The position numbers and the translations under genes were made by a program. A DNA stretch of 64,000 nt from Pseudoalteromonas aliena SW19. GTDB taxonomy: Bacteria > Pseudomonadota > Gammaproteobacteria > Enterobacterales > Alteromonadaceae. The number at the start of each line of letters is the position of its first letter. Within the stretch, counting starts at the first letter, position 1. The notes below the pieces were generated by a model, which was not told where the DNA came from, ran no database searches, and saw only the letters and a program-made list of their open reading frames with translations. The stretch spans positions 1 to 64,000 of the forward strand of contig NZ_AQGU01000023.1 of assembly GCF_014905615.1 (NCBI RefSeq), written 5' to 3'. Shown one piece after another: positions 41,996 through 52,241 of this stretch.

Positions 41996-42826
41996 TTAAT
42001 CGTAAATTGTCGGAATCGGTTGACGTTTATGTTGCGTTCGCTGATAGATACTAACAAGCTTTTCTTCAACATCTTCAGATATTGATTTACCTTCTAAAAA
42101 GTCATCAATTTGCTCATAGCTTAAACCAAGAGCCTCTTCATCTGTAAGTCCAGGGCGATCACTTTCTAAATCAGCAGTTGGGGCCTTATTAACCAACAAA
42201 TCAGGTGCACCCAATGCTGTTGCAAGTGCACGCACCTGACGTTTAGATAAACCAAAAAGCGGTGCTAAATCGCATGCACCGTCGCCAAATTTTGTATAAA
42301 AACCAGTAATATTTTCAGCACTGTGATCAGTACCTACGACTAAGCCTTGGCAAAAACCTGCAATTTCGTACTGAGCAACCATACGTTGGCGTGCTTTAAC
42401 ATTGCCTTTAATAAAGTCGATTTGCGCTTGATCGGGTAGTGTTTCACCACAGCCAATTACAGCCGCTATAGCTTGCTCATGAAGTGCATCGGCTGCTGGC
42501 TGAACATTTACCGTCATACGTTTGCTTGGTTGAATAAAATCAACCGCCATTTGCGCTTCGTCTTCATCGGCTTGTACGCCATAAGGTAGGCGTACTGCTA
42601 TAAATTGGTACTTGTTAGTGTTTTGTTCTTTATTCAGTTCGTTTACGGCTAATTGGCATAAACGGCCACAGGTTGATGAGTCAACACCGCCGCTAATCCC
42701 AAGTACTAACGATCGTGAGTAAGCTGCTACTAAACGTGTTTTAATAAAACCAACTCGACGAGTTATTTCAGCATTTACATCAATCGTTGGCTGAACCTTC
42801 ATTTCAGCCATAATTTCGGCGCGCAT
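41996..42826 (-). CDS. nadE: NH3-dependent NAD+ synthetase
   Basis: The 276-residue enzyme amidates nicotinic acid adenine dinucleotide with ammonia and ATP to make NAD+. It has the pyrophosphatase P-loop [15 protein letters not shown], the [20 protein letters not shown] motif and a [17 protein letters not shown] region. It lacks the N-terminal glutaminase domain. The length is that of the E. coli-type enzyme (275). It has its own promoter region and terminator. Confidence 0.96.
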   Translation of the reverse strand: MRAEIMAEMKVQPTIDVNAEITRRVGFIKTRLVAAYSRSLVLGISGGVDSSTCGRLCQLAVNELNKEQNTNKYQFIAVRLPYGVQADEDEAQMAVDFIQPSKRMTVNVQPAADALHEQAIAAVIGCGETLPDQAQIDFIKGNVKARQRMVAQYEIAGFCQGLVVGTDHSAENITGFYTKFGDGACDLAPLFGLSKRQVRALATALGAPDLLVNKAPTADLESDRPGLTDEEALGLSYEQIDDFLEGKSISEDVEEKLVSIYQRTQHKRQPIPTIYD

Positions 42827-42893
42827 TGCCAGCTCCTTATTGTTAAATCAGTTTATACGCAATAAATTTATTATGTGATTTAGCGTATTTTAG

Positions 42894-43523
42894 TTAAAGC
42901 CCTAAATGATCTTTTATTTGGCGAAGCTCTGCTTTTAATTCGTCTATTTCTGCAAGTAGCTCGTCTAATTCATTATTTTTAAGCGAATCAACTTTTCGTA
43001 TTGTCTCATTAGTTGTTAAGTTCGATGCTTGATCACCAAATAAATGTACGTAACGACTATCACGTTTACCAGGCTCACGGTCTAGTTTATTTACGTAATC
43101 ATTTTTTATAAGTTCATTTAACGCGTTTTCTACTTCGTTTACGTTACTAAAATCGGCGAGCCTATTACTGCGGGTTCTTAATTCCCCAGGGGTCTGTGCA
43201 CCACGTAAAAGTAATAAACAAATTATCGCACGCTGCTGCACAGAAAATTGCAGATTACTAAACTCGGTATTACAAAAGCGGTGATCGTATTTATTTACGC
43301 GACCAGAAAGCCCTTCATCTATTGTGACCAAGCGTGTTTCAATTAGTTCGTCGAGTGCATTTTGTACATCATTTTCTGTAAGATTTAAAACAGGATCGCG
43401 ATTAGATTTTTGATTACACGCATTCGTTAGCCCATTTAAAGACAGTGGATAATGCTCTGGTGTTGTACTTTGTTTTTCTAATAAACAACCAATAATACGT
43501 TGTTTATTTGCTGATAACTGCAT
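42894..43523 (-). CDS. yceH: YceH family protein (DUF480)
   Basis: The start at the ATG 43523 (MQLSANKQRIIGCLLEKQST) matches the family; a GTG 24 bp further upstream gives an unneeded extension. The 209-residue product has tandem winged-helix units with typical segments TPEHYPLSLNGLTNACNQK, ICLLLLRGAQTPGELRTRS and GKRDSRYVHLFG. A C-terminal coiled coil (NNELDELLAEIDELKAELRQI) follows. The function is unknown; nucleic acid or protein binding is expected from the fold. Confidence 0.9.
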   Translation of the reverse strand: MQLSANKQRIIGCLLEKQSTTPEHYPLSLNGLTNACNQKSNRDPVLNLTENDVQNALDELIETRLVTIDEGLSGRVNKYDHRFCNTEFSNLQFSVQQRAIICLLLLRGAQTPGELRTRSNRLADFSNVNEVENALNELIKNDYVNKLDREPGKRDSRYVHLFGDQASNLTTNETIRKVDSLKNNELDELLAEIDELKAELRQIKDHLGL

Positions 43524-43566
43524 AAATAATCTTAAATGAGTGGGCACATTTTATTAGCTTACACTT

Positions 43567-46500
43567 TTATTGAGTACCAAGCCATTGCTGAAGTTTGGGT
43601 TTTAGATCGGCTAAATCTAGCGGTTTACTTAAATAGTCATCCATTCCCGCAGTTAAGCATTTTTCTTTATCACCCTGCATCGCATTTGCGGTTAAGGCTA
43701 TTATCGTAATCTTTTTATTATGATTGCCAGCATCGCCTTTTCTAATTGCGTGTGTTGCTTGATAGCCATCCATTTCTGGCATTTGGCAATCCATTAAAAT
43801 GAGCTTATAAGGTTCGCCTTGCTTTGTCGTCAGTTTTTTTATTGCCTCAACCCCATTTTCGGCAATATCAAAAATTACTCCCATCTGCTTTAATAAAGCA
43901 GAGGCAACGACTTGGTTTATTTTATTATCCTCCACTAATAATAGTTGTGGTGCTGATGAATCAGGCATTAGTGCTTTCGTTAATTTGTTCTCTAATTGTG
44001 CTTGATGTTGTTGTTGCTCAATATATTTATCGTTGGTGAGTGAATCAAACAAGTCAGAAGGGGTAAGCGGTTTGAAAATCATGCAATCAAAATCCATTTC
44101 TAACTTTGAATCTTCTTGGGAATAGCTCATTGGCGCCATAATAATTAGTTTACAACTTTGCATCGTTATAAATTTTTTAAGTGAGGCTATATGTGATTGA
44201 GGCGCTTTTTCAAAAAAGTAATAATCAATTAAAATTGCTTCAGGACCATTTATTACCGTGTGTAAATAATCAAAAACTTGCTGGTAATCATTTATGCATT
44301 CAACGTTTGCTCCCCAGATAATGAGCTGTTTATTTGCTGTATTAGCATTTAAGTAGCACTCATCAATAATTAAAATATGTTTGTTTTTAATTAAATGACT
44401 TGGTAAGTCTTGCTCTTTACTCAATCTAGGTTGTATCTCTATCGTGAAAGAAAATGTACTGCCTTGGCCTTTAACGCTGGTTACTCTCACTTCGCCACCC
44501 ATAAGATCACAAAGCTGTTTAACTATCGCAAGGCCTAACCCTGTGCCACCAAACTGACGCGTAGTCGATGCGTCTGCTTGTGTAAATGATTCAAATAATG
44601 AACTTTGTTTTTTAGAGTCAATGCCAATGCCAGTATCGATTACTGAGCATTGTAAGAATGAACCATTTGTTGCTTCCTCAACTCTTGCGGTTATTATTAC
44701 TTCGCCATTTAAAGTGAACTTTACCGCATTACCAATCAAGTTATTTAGAATTTGGCGTAATCTATTTGGATCACTAATTATTTCACTGACAGTAATTTGC
44801 GTCGCATCTAAAATAAGTTTGGTATTGTTTTGTTCAGCTTTTAAAGCAAATGATTCAACCACTTCTCCTAACAATCTCGGGAGATTAAATTGCACATTTT
44901 CAATGTTTAGTTTACCAGCTTCAATTTTTGAAAAATCTAAAATATCATTAATTATATTCAGTAATGATTGAGCAGATGATTGCGCAAGCTCAATATGGTG
45001 CTCTTGTTGCTGGTCTAATTGACTTTGTTTTATGATGTTAAGCATGCCTAAAACGCCATTCATTGGGGTGCGAATTTCGTGACTCATACTGGCTAAAAAT
45101 TCACTTTTTGCAGCAACGGCTTGCTCTGCAGCCTCTTTGGCTGTTACTAGTTTTTGCTCTGTCTCTATTCGTTGTTGGCTTGAATGTAAGCTGCCAATTA
45201 AGGCAGCAACAGCAATTAAAAAGCTTTCTTCGTTTTTAGACCAATAGCGTCTTAATTGGCATTGCTCTGCACAAACCACCCCGATTGCCCCACTGCCTGC
45301 GGGAATAATCACACACAACATTGATTTAATTTCTAATGGTATTAAATAGTGATTTTTGATTGGTGCAAGTGTTGGGTGCTCCAAGACGTTAGGGGCATTA
45401 AATACCGCAAGGTGATCTATTGCGTTAAAAAAATCGGGAATGTTTTTTCTGAGCCAAATAGGGTCAATGTTATCACTCGGTGCATGTGTACTGTGTATGG
45501 CAAAAGGACTTAGTTGAGTTTTATCGTCATTAAAAAACCAAATACTCGCGCGTTTAATATCGAATGCTTGGCAGATTGATTGGGTAATAATGTCTTTTGA
45601 TTGGCTTAGTTGCCCATTTAAGATTAATTTATTAACGGTAAGAGAGGCTAAAATTTCATTGTGCAGCGCGGTTTTGCTATTTTCTAATTCAATTTTTTTA
45701 CGGATGTCGATATTTTGTAATGAGCCAAAAATACGCGTACTACGGCCATTTTTTCGCTCAGCTTCGCCATTTACAAGCACCCAAACAGATTCGCCTTCAG
45801 CAGTTATGACTTCTAGCTCAACTTCGTAGCTTTCACCATGCTTTATGGCACGTTCAATTAAATGTTTGATTGTTTCTCTGCTTAGGCCTTTTTTAAAGTA
45901 ACTTAAATCTTTGGGCCATTCAGGTTGGGTTTGCAGAGGATATTTGAATAATTTTTTGGTCATATCGGACCAATACACTTGTTTAGTCTCTAAGTTAAAT
46001 GACCATGCACCTATTTGAGCTAGGTCGCTCATTGTTTCGAGCATTTTTTCATTTTGTTGTTGGCGATTAAGCATTTTTAAAAAGAACATAAATGCCAAAA
46101 TTAATAACCCACAAATAATCATCACGGCCAAGCGTAAAGGCCATATAGCTGAGCTTGGAGGGCTCCAACCGGCTTTTGGTGCAACATATAAATGCCAACT
46201 CCCGCCTTGAAAGTTTAAAGCAAATTCGAGGGGGGTTTGTTCAACAATGCGTGGATCGCCATAAAAAAACTCCCCTTTTTTACCTAAGCCATTGCGTCCT
46301 TGTATTGCAACTAAGTACTCTTTTTCAAGTTCATAAATCCCTGAGTTGCCATAAACTTTGCTAATATCGAGTACCACTGATAACAAGCCCCAAAACTCAT
46401 GATTAGGTGGCGTATACACAGGTACTCTGGCTATTAATGCTTCGCCGCCTTGTACTAATGTTAATGGCCCCGCCATAATGATCGTGTTCGTATCGCGTGC

Positions 46501-46926
46501 TCTAATCGCATCTGCACGTTGATTTTTATTAGCTAAAAAATTAAGGCCGATTGCTTTTTCGTTTCCTTTTAAAGGGTAAGTCATCTGGATAATCATATTG
46601 GGTGCGCCGCCAATATTACGTAGTTCATTTGATGTATCGAACAAAGGAGCGGCAATTTGTTCAAAGCGTTCTTGTTTTAAATTAGGCTCTGCGGCAACTG
46701 CAACGGCTAAACCACGTACTAATTGAATATTAGAAACTAAAGTGGACTCGAGTTGAGCGCGATAGGTACTGACTTCTGACAGGATTTGTAGGCGGTAGGC
46801 ATCTTTAACACGGTTATAGTTAATATTATCAAGTACAACACCGACTAAGATTGTTAGCGTCAGCGATAACCAAAAGGCAAGCTTAAAGTTATGGACATTT
46901 GTATTACTGTTAGTCGGTGGCGACAT
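43567..46926 (-). CDS. CHASE-PAS-GAF hybrid histidine kinase with two receiver domains
   Basis: The 1119-residue protein has an N-terminal membrane helix, an extracytoplasmic CHASE domain (about 35-255), a second membrane helix (about 262-285), a PAS domain (about 295-405), a GAF-like domain (about 425-580) and a kinase core with His616 in FLASMSHEIRTPMN, N-box LNNLIGNAVKFT and G-box GTGLGLAIVKQL. A first receiver domain is divergent (about 850-970). The second, near the C-terminus, is canonical with Asp1046 in LILMDCQMPEMDG. No HPt domain or output gene is adjacent. Confidence 0.93.
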   Translation of the reverse strand: MSPPTNSNTNVHNFKLAFWLSLTLTILVGVVLDNINYNRVKDAYRLQILSEVSTYRAQLESTLVSNIQLVRGLAVAVAAEPNLKQERFEQIAAPLFDTSNELRNIGGAPNMIIQMTYPLKGNEKAIGLNFLANKNQRADAIRARDTNTIIMAGPLTLVQGGEALIARVPVYTPPNHEFWGLLSVVLDISKVYGNSGIYELEKEYLVAIQGRNGLGKKGEFFYGDPRIVEQTPLEFALNFQGGSWHLYVAPKAGWSPPSSAIWPLRLAVMIICGLLILAFMFFLKMLNRQQQNEKMLETMSDLAQIGAWSFNLETKQVYWSDMTKKLFKYPLQTQPEWPKDLSYFKKGLSRETIKHLIERAIKHGESYEVELEVITAEGESVWVLVNGEAERKNGRSTRIFGSLQNIDIRKKIELENSKTALHNEILASLTVNKLILNGQLSQSKDIITQSICQAFDIKRASIWFFNDDKTQLSPFAIHSTHAPSDNIDPIWLRKNIPDFFNAIDHLAVFNAPNVLEHPTLAPIKNHYLIPLEIKSMLCVIIPAGSGAIGVVCAEQCQLRRYWSKNEESFLIAVAALIGSLHSSQQRIETEQKLVTAKEAAEQAVAAKSEFLASMSHEIRTPMNGVLGMLNIIKQSQLDQQQEHHIELAQSSAQSLLNIINDILDFSKIEAGKLNIENVQFNLPRLLGEVVESFALKAEQNNTKLILDATQITVSEIISDPNRLRQILNNLIGNAVKFTLNGEVIITARVEEATNGSFLQCSVIDTGIGIDSKKQSSLFESFTQADASTTRQFGGTGLGLAIVKQLCDLMGGEVRVTSVKGQGSTFSFTIEIQPRLSKEQDLPSHLIKNKHILIIDECYLNANTANKQLIIWGANVECINDYQQVFDYLHTVINGPEAILIDYYFFEKAPQSHIASLKKFITMQSCKLIIMAPMSYSQEDSKLEMDFDCMIFKPLTPSDLFDSLTNDKYIEQQQHQAQLENKLTKALMPDSSAPQLLLVEDNKINQVVASALLKQMGVIFDIAENGVEAIKKLTTKQGEPYKLILMDCQMPEMDGYQATHAIRKGDAGNHNKKITIIALTANAMQGDKEKCLTAGMDDYLSKPLDLADLKPKLQQWLGTQ

Positions 46927-46986
46927 TAGCTACATCGTGGTGTTAATTTAGGCAATTCAACTATAGCTAATTTATTACACAAATGA

Positions 46987-47015
46987 AAATGGCGCCGATC
47001 AATATGCGCCATTTT
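46987..47015 (-). terminator. Terminator of ycaO
   Basis: AAATGGCGC (46987-46995) and GCGCCATTT (47006-47014) form a stem with T residues following on the minus strand. It is 19 bp past the ycaO stop. Confidence 0.8.
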
Positions 47016-47033
47016 ATTTTTATAATTAGTAGT

Positions 47034-48794
47034 TTAGCTATCGCTAACTTCACGTGCCCAATGATTTTGCTTTGCTACGTGTAACTTGCGGTAACCATCA
47101 AGTAATGCCGCATGCTTTTTAAAGCCTTTAAGCGATAAGCCAGGGAAAGTTAAACCGTTAAACTGCTTTTCACCTTCGGCAATTTCAATAGCAAGCGTTA
47201 CGTTATTAGCGCCAAACATTAAGCCTAGTGCATCTTGGTAATCTGCGTATTCGCGCTCGTCATCGTATTTTATTTCAAGAACTGCTTTTAAGCAGCGGAA
47301 GTGGCGCATTGCCTCTTCGTTTACTTGGCCTGTATGAAGTATCCAGTCAACCCAATCAATGGCTTCTTCGCTGCCTGCGGCTAAACATAGGTGCGCTTTA
47401 AGTTCACCAATACGCAGTGTGTGCCATGGTGTGTCGGCATCAGTTGCTAAGCCAATAAATTCTGCGGCGCGGATAATATCGCTGTGGCCTGCTTCTTCAA
47501 GGCTGTCGTAAATTTCCATCCATTGCTCTGCATCGTACTGATCAAGCGATAGGAATGTTTCACGGAATTTAGCGCCTTCGTTGTTGTTGCGCCAAATAAG
47601 CTCATCAACAGGGTAAATGTCTGACATGCCAGGTACTAAAATACGACATGCGTATACGTTTAGGTGCGTGTAATCCATGATGTAGATATCGTGATCCATG
47701 CTGTGAATTAGGTCAGTACAGAAGTTATATTCTTGCTCAGTTGTGCCGCTAAAGTCCCAGTGTACAAATTCAAAGTCAGCTTTTGCACGGAAGAAATCAT
47801 GCGAAATCAAACCGCTTGAATCAATAAAGTGCAGTTCAATGTTTTCAGGTGTTGCTACTTCGTCGTTATCAAAGGTAGCAGGTTGGAATACATCTAGTTG
47901 ATCAAGACGACGACCTTGTAGTAACTCGGTAACGGTACGCTCAAGCGCAACTTCAAACGATGGGTGAGCACCAAAAGAAGCAAATACAGAGCCATCTGTT
48001 GGGTTAATAAGCGTTACGCTCATTACAGGGTATTTACCCCCAAGCGATGCATCGGCAATGCGCAGATGAAAACCATGACTGCGAAGTTCTTCACACGCTT
48101 CGTGAATTTTAGGATATTGCTTAACAACATCTTCAGGCACGATTGGTAAACAAATACCTTCGGCGATGATGCGGTTTTTAATAGCGCGTTCAAATACTTC
48201 TGATAAACCTTGTACGCGCGCTTCAAATTTCGTGTTGCCTGCGCTCATACCGTTAGATACAAAAATGTTACCTATAACGTTTACTGGAATGTATACATCT
48301 TGGTTATCGCGTTGGCGAGTGTAGGGCAGGGTACAAATGCCACGATCATCATTGCCTGAGTTAAAATCAAAAAGGTGTGATGCGTTCAGCTCACGCTCTG
48401 GGTCAAAATAATCCCATAAGCTCTCATCCATAATACCTTGTGGTACTTCATCGCCTTCAACTTCAAACCATTTTTCAGTTGGGTAATGAGTAAACTCACC
48501 ATTGGCAAACTCTTCACCTAGATAAAAGTCTGCAAAAAAGTAGTTACAGCTTAAGCGCTCAAAGTATTCACCGAGTGCTGAGGCAATGGAGGCTTTGTCG
48601 GTTGCGCCTTTACCATTGGTAAACATAACACCGCAGTCGCTGTCTTTTATATGAACCGAATAACAGTTAGCTACAGGGTTAAGCCAAAGCGCTTCTTCAA
48701 CATTAATGTTTAGGGCTTTAAGCTTGTTTTGCATGGTAGAGATTGACGATTCTAGGTCGCGGTCTTTACCTTTGATAAATGTTTTTTCAGTCAT
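47034..48794 (-). CDS. ycaO: YcaO, ATP-dependent cyclodehydratase-fold protein
   Basis: The ATG at 48794 gives 586 residues, the exact length of E. coli YcaO; an upstream start at 48881 would add 29 residues. It resembles E. coli YcaO throughout (TNGKGATDKASIASALGEYFERLS; the SEVFERAIKNRII segment includes the nucleotide-binding acidic residues), with a C-terminal domain beyond the YcaO core. E. coli YcaO has been linked to methylthiolation of ribosomal protein S12 with RimO. No RiPP precursor, dehydrogenase or transporter gene is next to it, so it is probably the housekeeping type. Confidence 0.94.
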   Translation of the reverse strand: MTEKTFIKGKDRDLESSISTMQNKLKALNINVEEALWLNPVANCYSVHIKDSDCGVMFTNGKGATDKASIASALGEYFERLSCNYFFADFYLGEEFANGEFTHYPTEKWFEVEGDEVPQGIMDESLWDYFDPERELNASHLFDFNSGNDDRGICTLPYTRQRDNQDVYIPVNVIGNIFVSNGMSAGNTKFEARVQGLSEVFERAIKNRIIAEGICLPIVPEDVVKQYPKIHEACEELRSHGFHLRIADASLGGKYPVMSVTLINPTDGSVFASFGAHPSFEVALERTVTELLQGRRLDQLDVFQPATFDNDEVATPENIELHFIDSSGLISHDFFRAKADFEFVHWDFSGTTEQEYNFCTDLIHSMDHDIYIMDYTHLNVYACRILVPGMSDIYPVDELIWRNNNEGAKFRETFLSLDQYDAEQWMEIYDSLEEAGHSDIIRAAEFIGLATDADTPWHTLRIGELKAHLCLAAGSEEAIDWVDWILHTGQVNEEAMRHFRCLKAVLEIKYDDEREYADYQDALGLMFGANNVTLAIEIAEGEKQFNGLTFPGLSLKGFKKHAALLDGYRKLHVAKQNHWAREVSDS

Positions 48795-48950
48795 ATTGAT
48801 CTCAACTAGTTCTGCACGATGTGTGGAGCTGACATTATCGTGGATTTTGATGTTTATTTCACCCTTTGCGAGCAAGAACATTATTATTTAATAAAACTGT
48901 GGTTATTATATGCTCTCAACGCTTGATGAAAATTATCAAAGGAAAGGTCG

Positions 48951-51236
48951 ATGTTTAAATTAATCAAATGGTTACTGTTATTGACTGTTATTTTAGGGTT
49001 GGCGAGTACCGCCGTTGTTTATGGCGTACTTAGTTTAAGTTTACCCGCCCTTGATGGAAACGGGCGTAGTAACGCGGTAGTAGAGCCTGTAAAAATTTCG
49101 CGCGATGTATTAGGCCAAGCAGTTATAAATGCAAGCAGCCGAAACGACGCTGCCTATGGTTTAGGTTATGCGCACGGGCAAGACCGATTCTTTCAAATGG
49201 ATTTACTAAGACGTAATGCCGCAGGCGAGCTAAGTGAATTATTTGGTAAAGCAGCGCTGGGCCTTGATAAAAAAATGCGTTTTCATCAATTGCGTAAACG
49301 CAGCCAAATTATTTTACAAACGCTGCCAGAGGCAGATAAGCAATTACTTAAAAGTTATGCGCAAGGTGTAAACGAAGGCTTAGCGCAAGTAGGGTATTCA
49401 AGCTTTGAATATTTACTAACCGGTGCAACGCAAAAGCCATGGCAAAGTGAAGACAGCCTACTTGTGATATTTAGCATGTACCTTGATTTACAAAGCGCCA
49501 CATTTGAGCGCGACCAAGCACTCATTCAAATCGAGCAAGCGTACACAAAGCAAATGGTTGATTTTTTAACGCAGCCGAGTAAATACCAAGCCGCACTTGA
49601 TGGCACTAAATTAGCGCCTTATAGCGCCGACATACCTACTTTACCAACTCAAACACAACACGCAGTTAAAAGTATTGAAGCAAACCAAGAACGCGGCAGT
49701 AATAACTGGGCGGTTACCGGAGTGTTGACTAAAACAGGCGCTGGTATGCTGTCGGATGATATGCATTTATCGATGGCAGTACCGGTTATTTGGTACAGAA
49801 CACAGCTAAATTACATGCAAAATGGAGCGCCTACCCAGGTAACTGGCGTGTCGCTACCCGGAGCACCAGCGATTGTAGTGGGCACAAACAATAATATTGC
49901 ATGGGGATTTACGAATGGCTATTTAGATACTGCCGATTGGATTGCTTTAAATGACGAGAGTAAAACATGGCAAGTAGATGAGTCGATTGCATTACCCGAT
50001 GGGGAGGTCGAAAACTACTCATTAATACTCAGTGAATATGGCCCTGTAAAATACATTAACGAAAAACCTTATGCGTTGAGCTGGGCTGCACATCAGCCTT
50101 ATGCCGTTAATATGCAGTTATTAAAATTAGAGCAAGCCAAAACAGTAGATGATGCACTTGCTGTAGCAAGCGATGTGGGCATTCCGGTGCAAAATCTTAT
50201 GGTGGTAGATAGCCTTGGTAGCGCAGCGTGGAAAAACATGGGCGGTATACCGGCTCGTAAAGCGCCTAGCCAGCTCGGTGTAAATGCCGATGACTACTCA
50301 GCGCTTTGGCAGCAAAACGAATTACAACGGCCCTTTGTTAAAAACCCACAAAGTGGGCGATTATGGACTGGTAATTCTCGAGTGGTATCGGCTGAGGATA
50401 ACGCGCGTTTTGGTAATGGTGGTTATGCACTCGGTGCACGTTCAAGTCAAATTCGCGATAGATTATTTGAAAAACAAACATTTGCTGAGAGCGACTTTTA
50501 CGCATTACAACTTGATAACCAAGCTCGCTTTTTAATGCCTTGGCATACTTTGCTATTAAAGCAATTAAAAGTCGATAAAACTAAAAATCAGCAATATATA
50601 ACAGCGCTCGAAAATTGGCAGCAATGTGCGTGTTCAACCTCCACAGGGTATACCTTAGTTAAGCGCTACCGCGATGAAGTGATTAATATTTTATTTAGTA
50701 ATATGGAAGACCAACTAAATAAACAACAAGGCACACTTAAATACGTAAAACGAGATTTAGAGCCCGCAGTTTGGCAGCTTATTAATAACAAACCCGATAC
50801 GTGGATAAACCCACAATTTAAAAGCTGGGATGCACAATTACACGGTGCATTTAACCAAACTATTACTAAGCTTACTGAGCAATTTGGTAATAAAGTACAA
50901 AGTTGGCAGTGGGGCAAGGTAAATGAGTTAGTGATAGAGCATCCGTTTGCAAAGCAAATGCCGTTACTTGCTAAGTTATTAAATATGCCTACAGCACAAG
51001 GTTTTGGTGATAGTTACATGCCCGCCGTACAAGGGCGTAGTTTTGGCGCATCGCAGCGCTTTATTGCTCAACCTGGGCATTTGGAGCATGCAATTATGGC
51101 TATTCCTGGTGGGCAATCGGGGCATCCCCTTTCTGAATTTTACAGAGCGGGGTTTAGTGATTACGTAGAGGGCAAACATACGCCTTTATTGCCGCAAGAA
51201 TTAATACATCAAATAGTAATAGAGCCTACGCAATGA
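48951..51236 (+). CDS. Penicillin acylase family (Ntn-hydrolase) protein
   Basis: The 761-residue product has an N-terminal signal/anchor (about 5-27). The alpha chain (about 30-249) has the GLGYAHGQDRFFQMDLLRR segment. Self-cleavage should occur before Ser250 in GSNNWAV, exposing the N-terminal nucleophile of the beta chain. The C-terminal SFGASQRFIAQPG and GGQSGHPLSEFY blocks are typical of acyl-homoserine-lactone or penicillin acylases. It acts in the periplasm on an amide. The natural substrate, possibly an N-acyl-homoserine lactone, is inferred only. Confidence 0.93.
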   Translation: MFKLIKWLLLLTVILGLASTAVVYGVLSLSLPALDGNGRSNAVVEPVKISRDVLGQAVINASSRNDAAYGLGYAHGQDRFFQMDLLRRNAAGELSELFGKAALGLDKKMRFHQLRKRSQIILQTLPEADKQLLKSYAQGVNEGLAQVGYSSFEYLLTGATQKPWQSEDSLLVIFSMYLDLQSATFERDQALIQIEQAYTKQMVDFLTQPSKYQAALDGTKLAPYSADIPTLPTQTQHAVKSIEANQERGSNNWAVTGVLTKTGAGMLSDDMHLSMAVPVIWYRTQLNYMQNGAPTQVTGVSLPGAPAIVVGTNNNIAWGFTNGYLDTADWIALNDESKTWQVDESIALPDGEVENYSLILSEYGPVKYINEKPYALSWAAHQPYAVNMQLLKLEQAKTVDDALAVASDVGIPVQNLMVVDSLGSAAWKNMGGIPARKAPSQLGVNADDYSALWQQNELQRPFVKNPQSGRLWTGNSRVVSAEDNARFGNGGYALGARSSQIRDRLFEKQTFAESDFYALQLDNQARFLMPWHTLLLKQLKVDKTKNQQYITALENWQQCACSTSTGYTLVKRYRDEVINILFSNMEDQLNKQQGTLKYVKRDLEPAVWQLINNKPDTWINPQFKSWDAQLHGAFNQTITKLTEQFGNKVQSWQWGKVNELVIEHPFAKQMPLLAKLLNMPTAQGFGDSYMPAVQGRSFGASQRFIAQPGHLEHAIMAIPGGQSGHPLSEFYRAGFSDYVEGKHTPLLPQELIHQIVIEPTQ

Positions 51237-51293
51237 ACTAAAGTATAGCTAAACACGTTCTATATTAATTAATTCATACAACAGAGAACTAAA

Positions 51294-52142
51294 ATGAAAA
51301 AAATACTACCCGCATTAATAACAGGTTTATTACTAAGCACATCAGCGCAAGCCGATGAGGGTCCAGTAACAGCACAAAAATTAAGTGACCATGTATACGT
51401 ATTATTTGGGCAAGGCGGTAATATTGCAGCAAGTGTAGGTGATGACGGCATTTATATTATTGATGATCAGTTTGCCAAACTCTCAGATGATATTAAAAAA
51501 ACGATTAGCGATTTAAAACCAGGCAGCGCAGAGTTTGTTATTAATACCCATCATCATGGCGATCATACCGGTGGCAACGAAAACTTTGCTAAAGCGGGTG
51601 CGCACGTTATAGCACACAGCAATGTACATAAACGTTTAGAAGAGCAGCACGGGGAAGGGTCAGACTTTTTACCGCGCATTAGTTTTGGTCACGATTTAAA
51701 ACTACATTTTAATAACGAACACGCCCATGTCGTGCATTACGAACATGCACACACCGATGGCGACTCAGTTGTTTTTTTTAGTAACGACAACATAGTGCAC
51801 ATGGGCGATATTTACTTTAATTTTGGCAGCTTACCGTTTGTTGATGTAGATAGCGGCGGCAGCGTTGATGGTATTTTAGCGGCAGTAAACGATGTAGTTA
51901 ATCAAATTGACGACAACACTAAAGTAATCCCAGGACACGGCAAGGTAAGTGACCGTTCAGGACTGATAGCGTATGGTAAGCTAGTTCAAAACGCGAAAGA
52001 CGTAATGCTAAAAGCAATGCAAAATAATGCAAGGTTAGAGCAAGTACTTAAAGCCGATCCATTGGCAGAACTTGGTCTTGAATACGCAGGCTGGTTACCA
52101 AAAGAGAAAGTAACCACGCTCTTTTATCGCAGCTTAAAGTAG
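51294..52142 (+). CDS. Periplasmic metallo-beta-lactamase-fold hydrolase
   Basis: The 282-residue product has a signal peptide (MKKILPALITGLLLSTSAQA) and the metal-binding motif HHHGDH (residues 86-91). It also has HAHTDGDSVVFF and PGHGKVSDR for the remaining ligands. It is probably a binuclear zinc hydrolase of the periplasm; the substrate is unknown. It lies 57 bp downstream of the penicillin acylase gene on the same strand and may form an operon with it. Confidence 0.9.
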   Translation: MKKILPALITGLLLSTSAQADEGPVTAQKLSDHVYVLFGQGGNIAASVGDDGIYIIDDQFAKLSDDIKKTISDLKPGSAEFVINTHHHGDHTGGNENFAKAGAHVIAHSNVHKRLEEQHGEGSDFLPRISFGHDLKLHFNNEHAHVVHYEHAHTDGDSVVFFSNDNIVHMGDIYFNFGSLPFVDVDSGGSVDGILAAVNDVVNQIDDNTKVIPGHGKVSDRSGLIAYGKLVQNAKDVMLKAMQNNARLEQVLKADPLAELGLEYAGWLPKEKVTTLFYRSLK

Positions 52143-52241
52143 TACATCTAAAGTAAAAAACATGATACAAAGCTGAGTGTATTCTTGATTTAATCGAGCG
52201 TGCATTCGGCTTTTATTTTCTTATGCCTAAAGGAGTTGTGT

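Noticed and set aside
47034..48794. YcaO as part of a RiPP (thiazole/oxazole peptide) cluster
   Set aside because: No precursor peptide, dehydrogenase or E1-like partner is adjacent, and the protein resembles the housekeeping E. coli type.
48795..48881. N-terminal extension of ycaO
   Set aside because: The downstream ATG gives exactly the E. coli length and the usual start, and the extension has no family support.
52143..52241. Guanidine riboswitch before the nitrilase-Gdx pair
   Set aside because: I looked for paired hairpins with ACGR loops and for a ykkC-like pattern and found none by eye.
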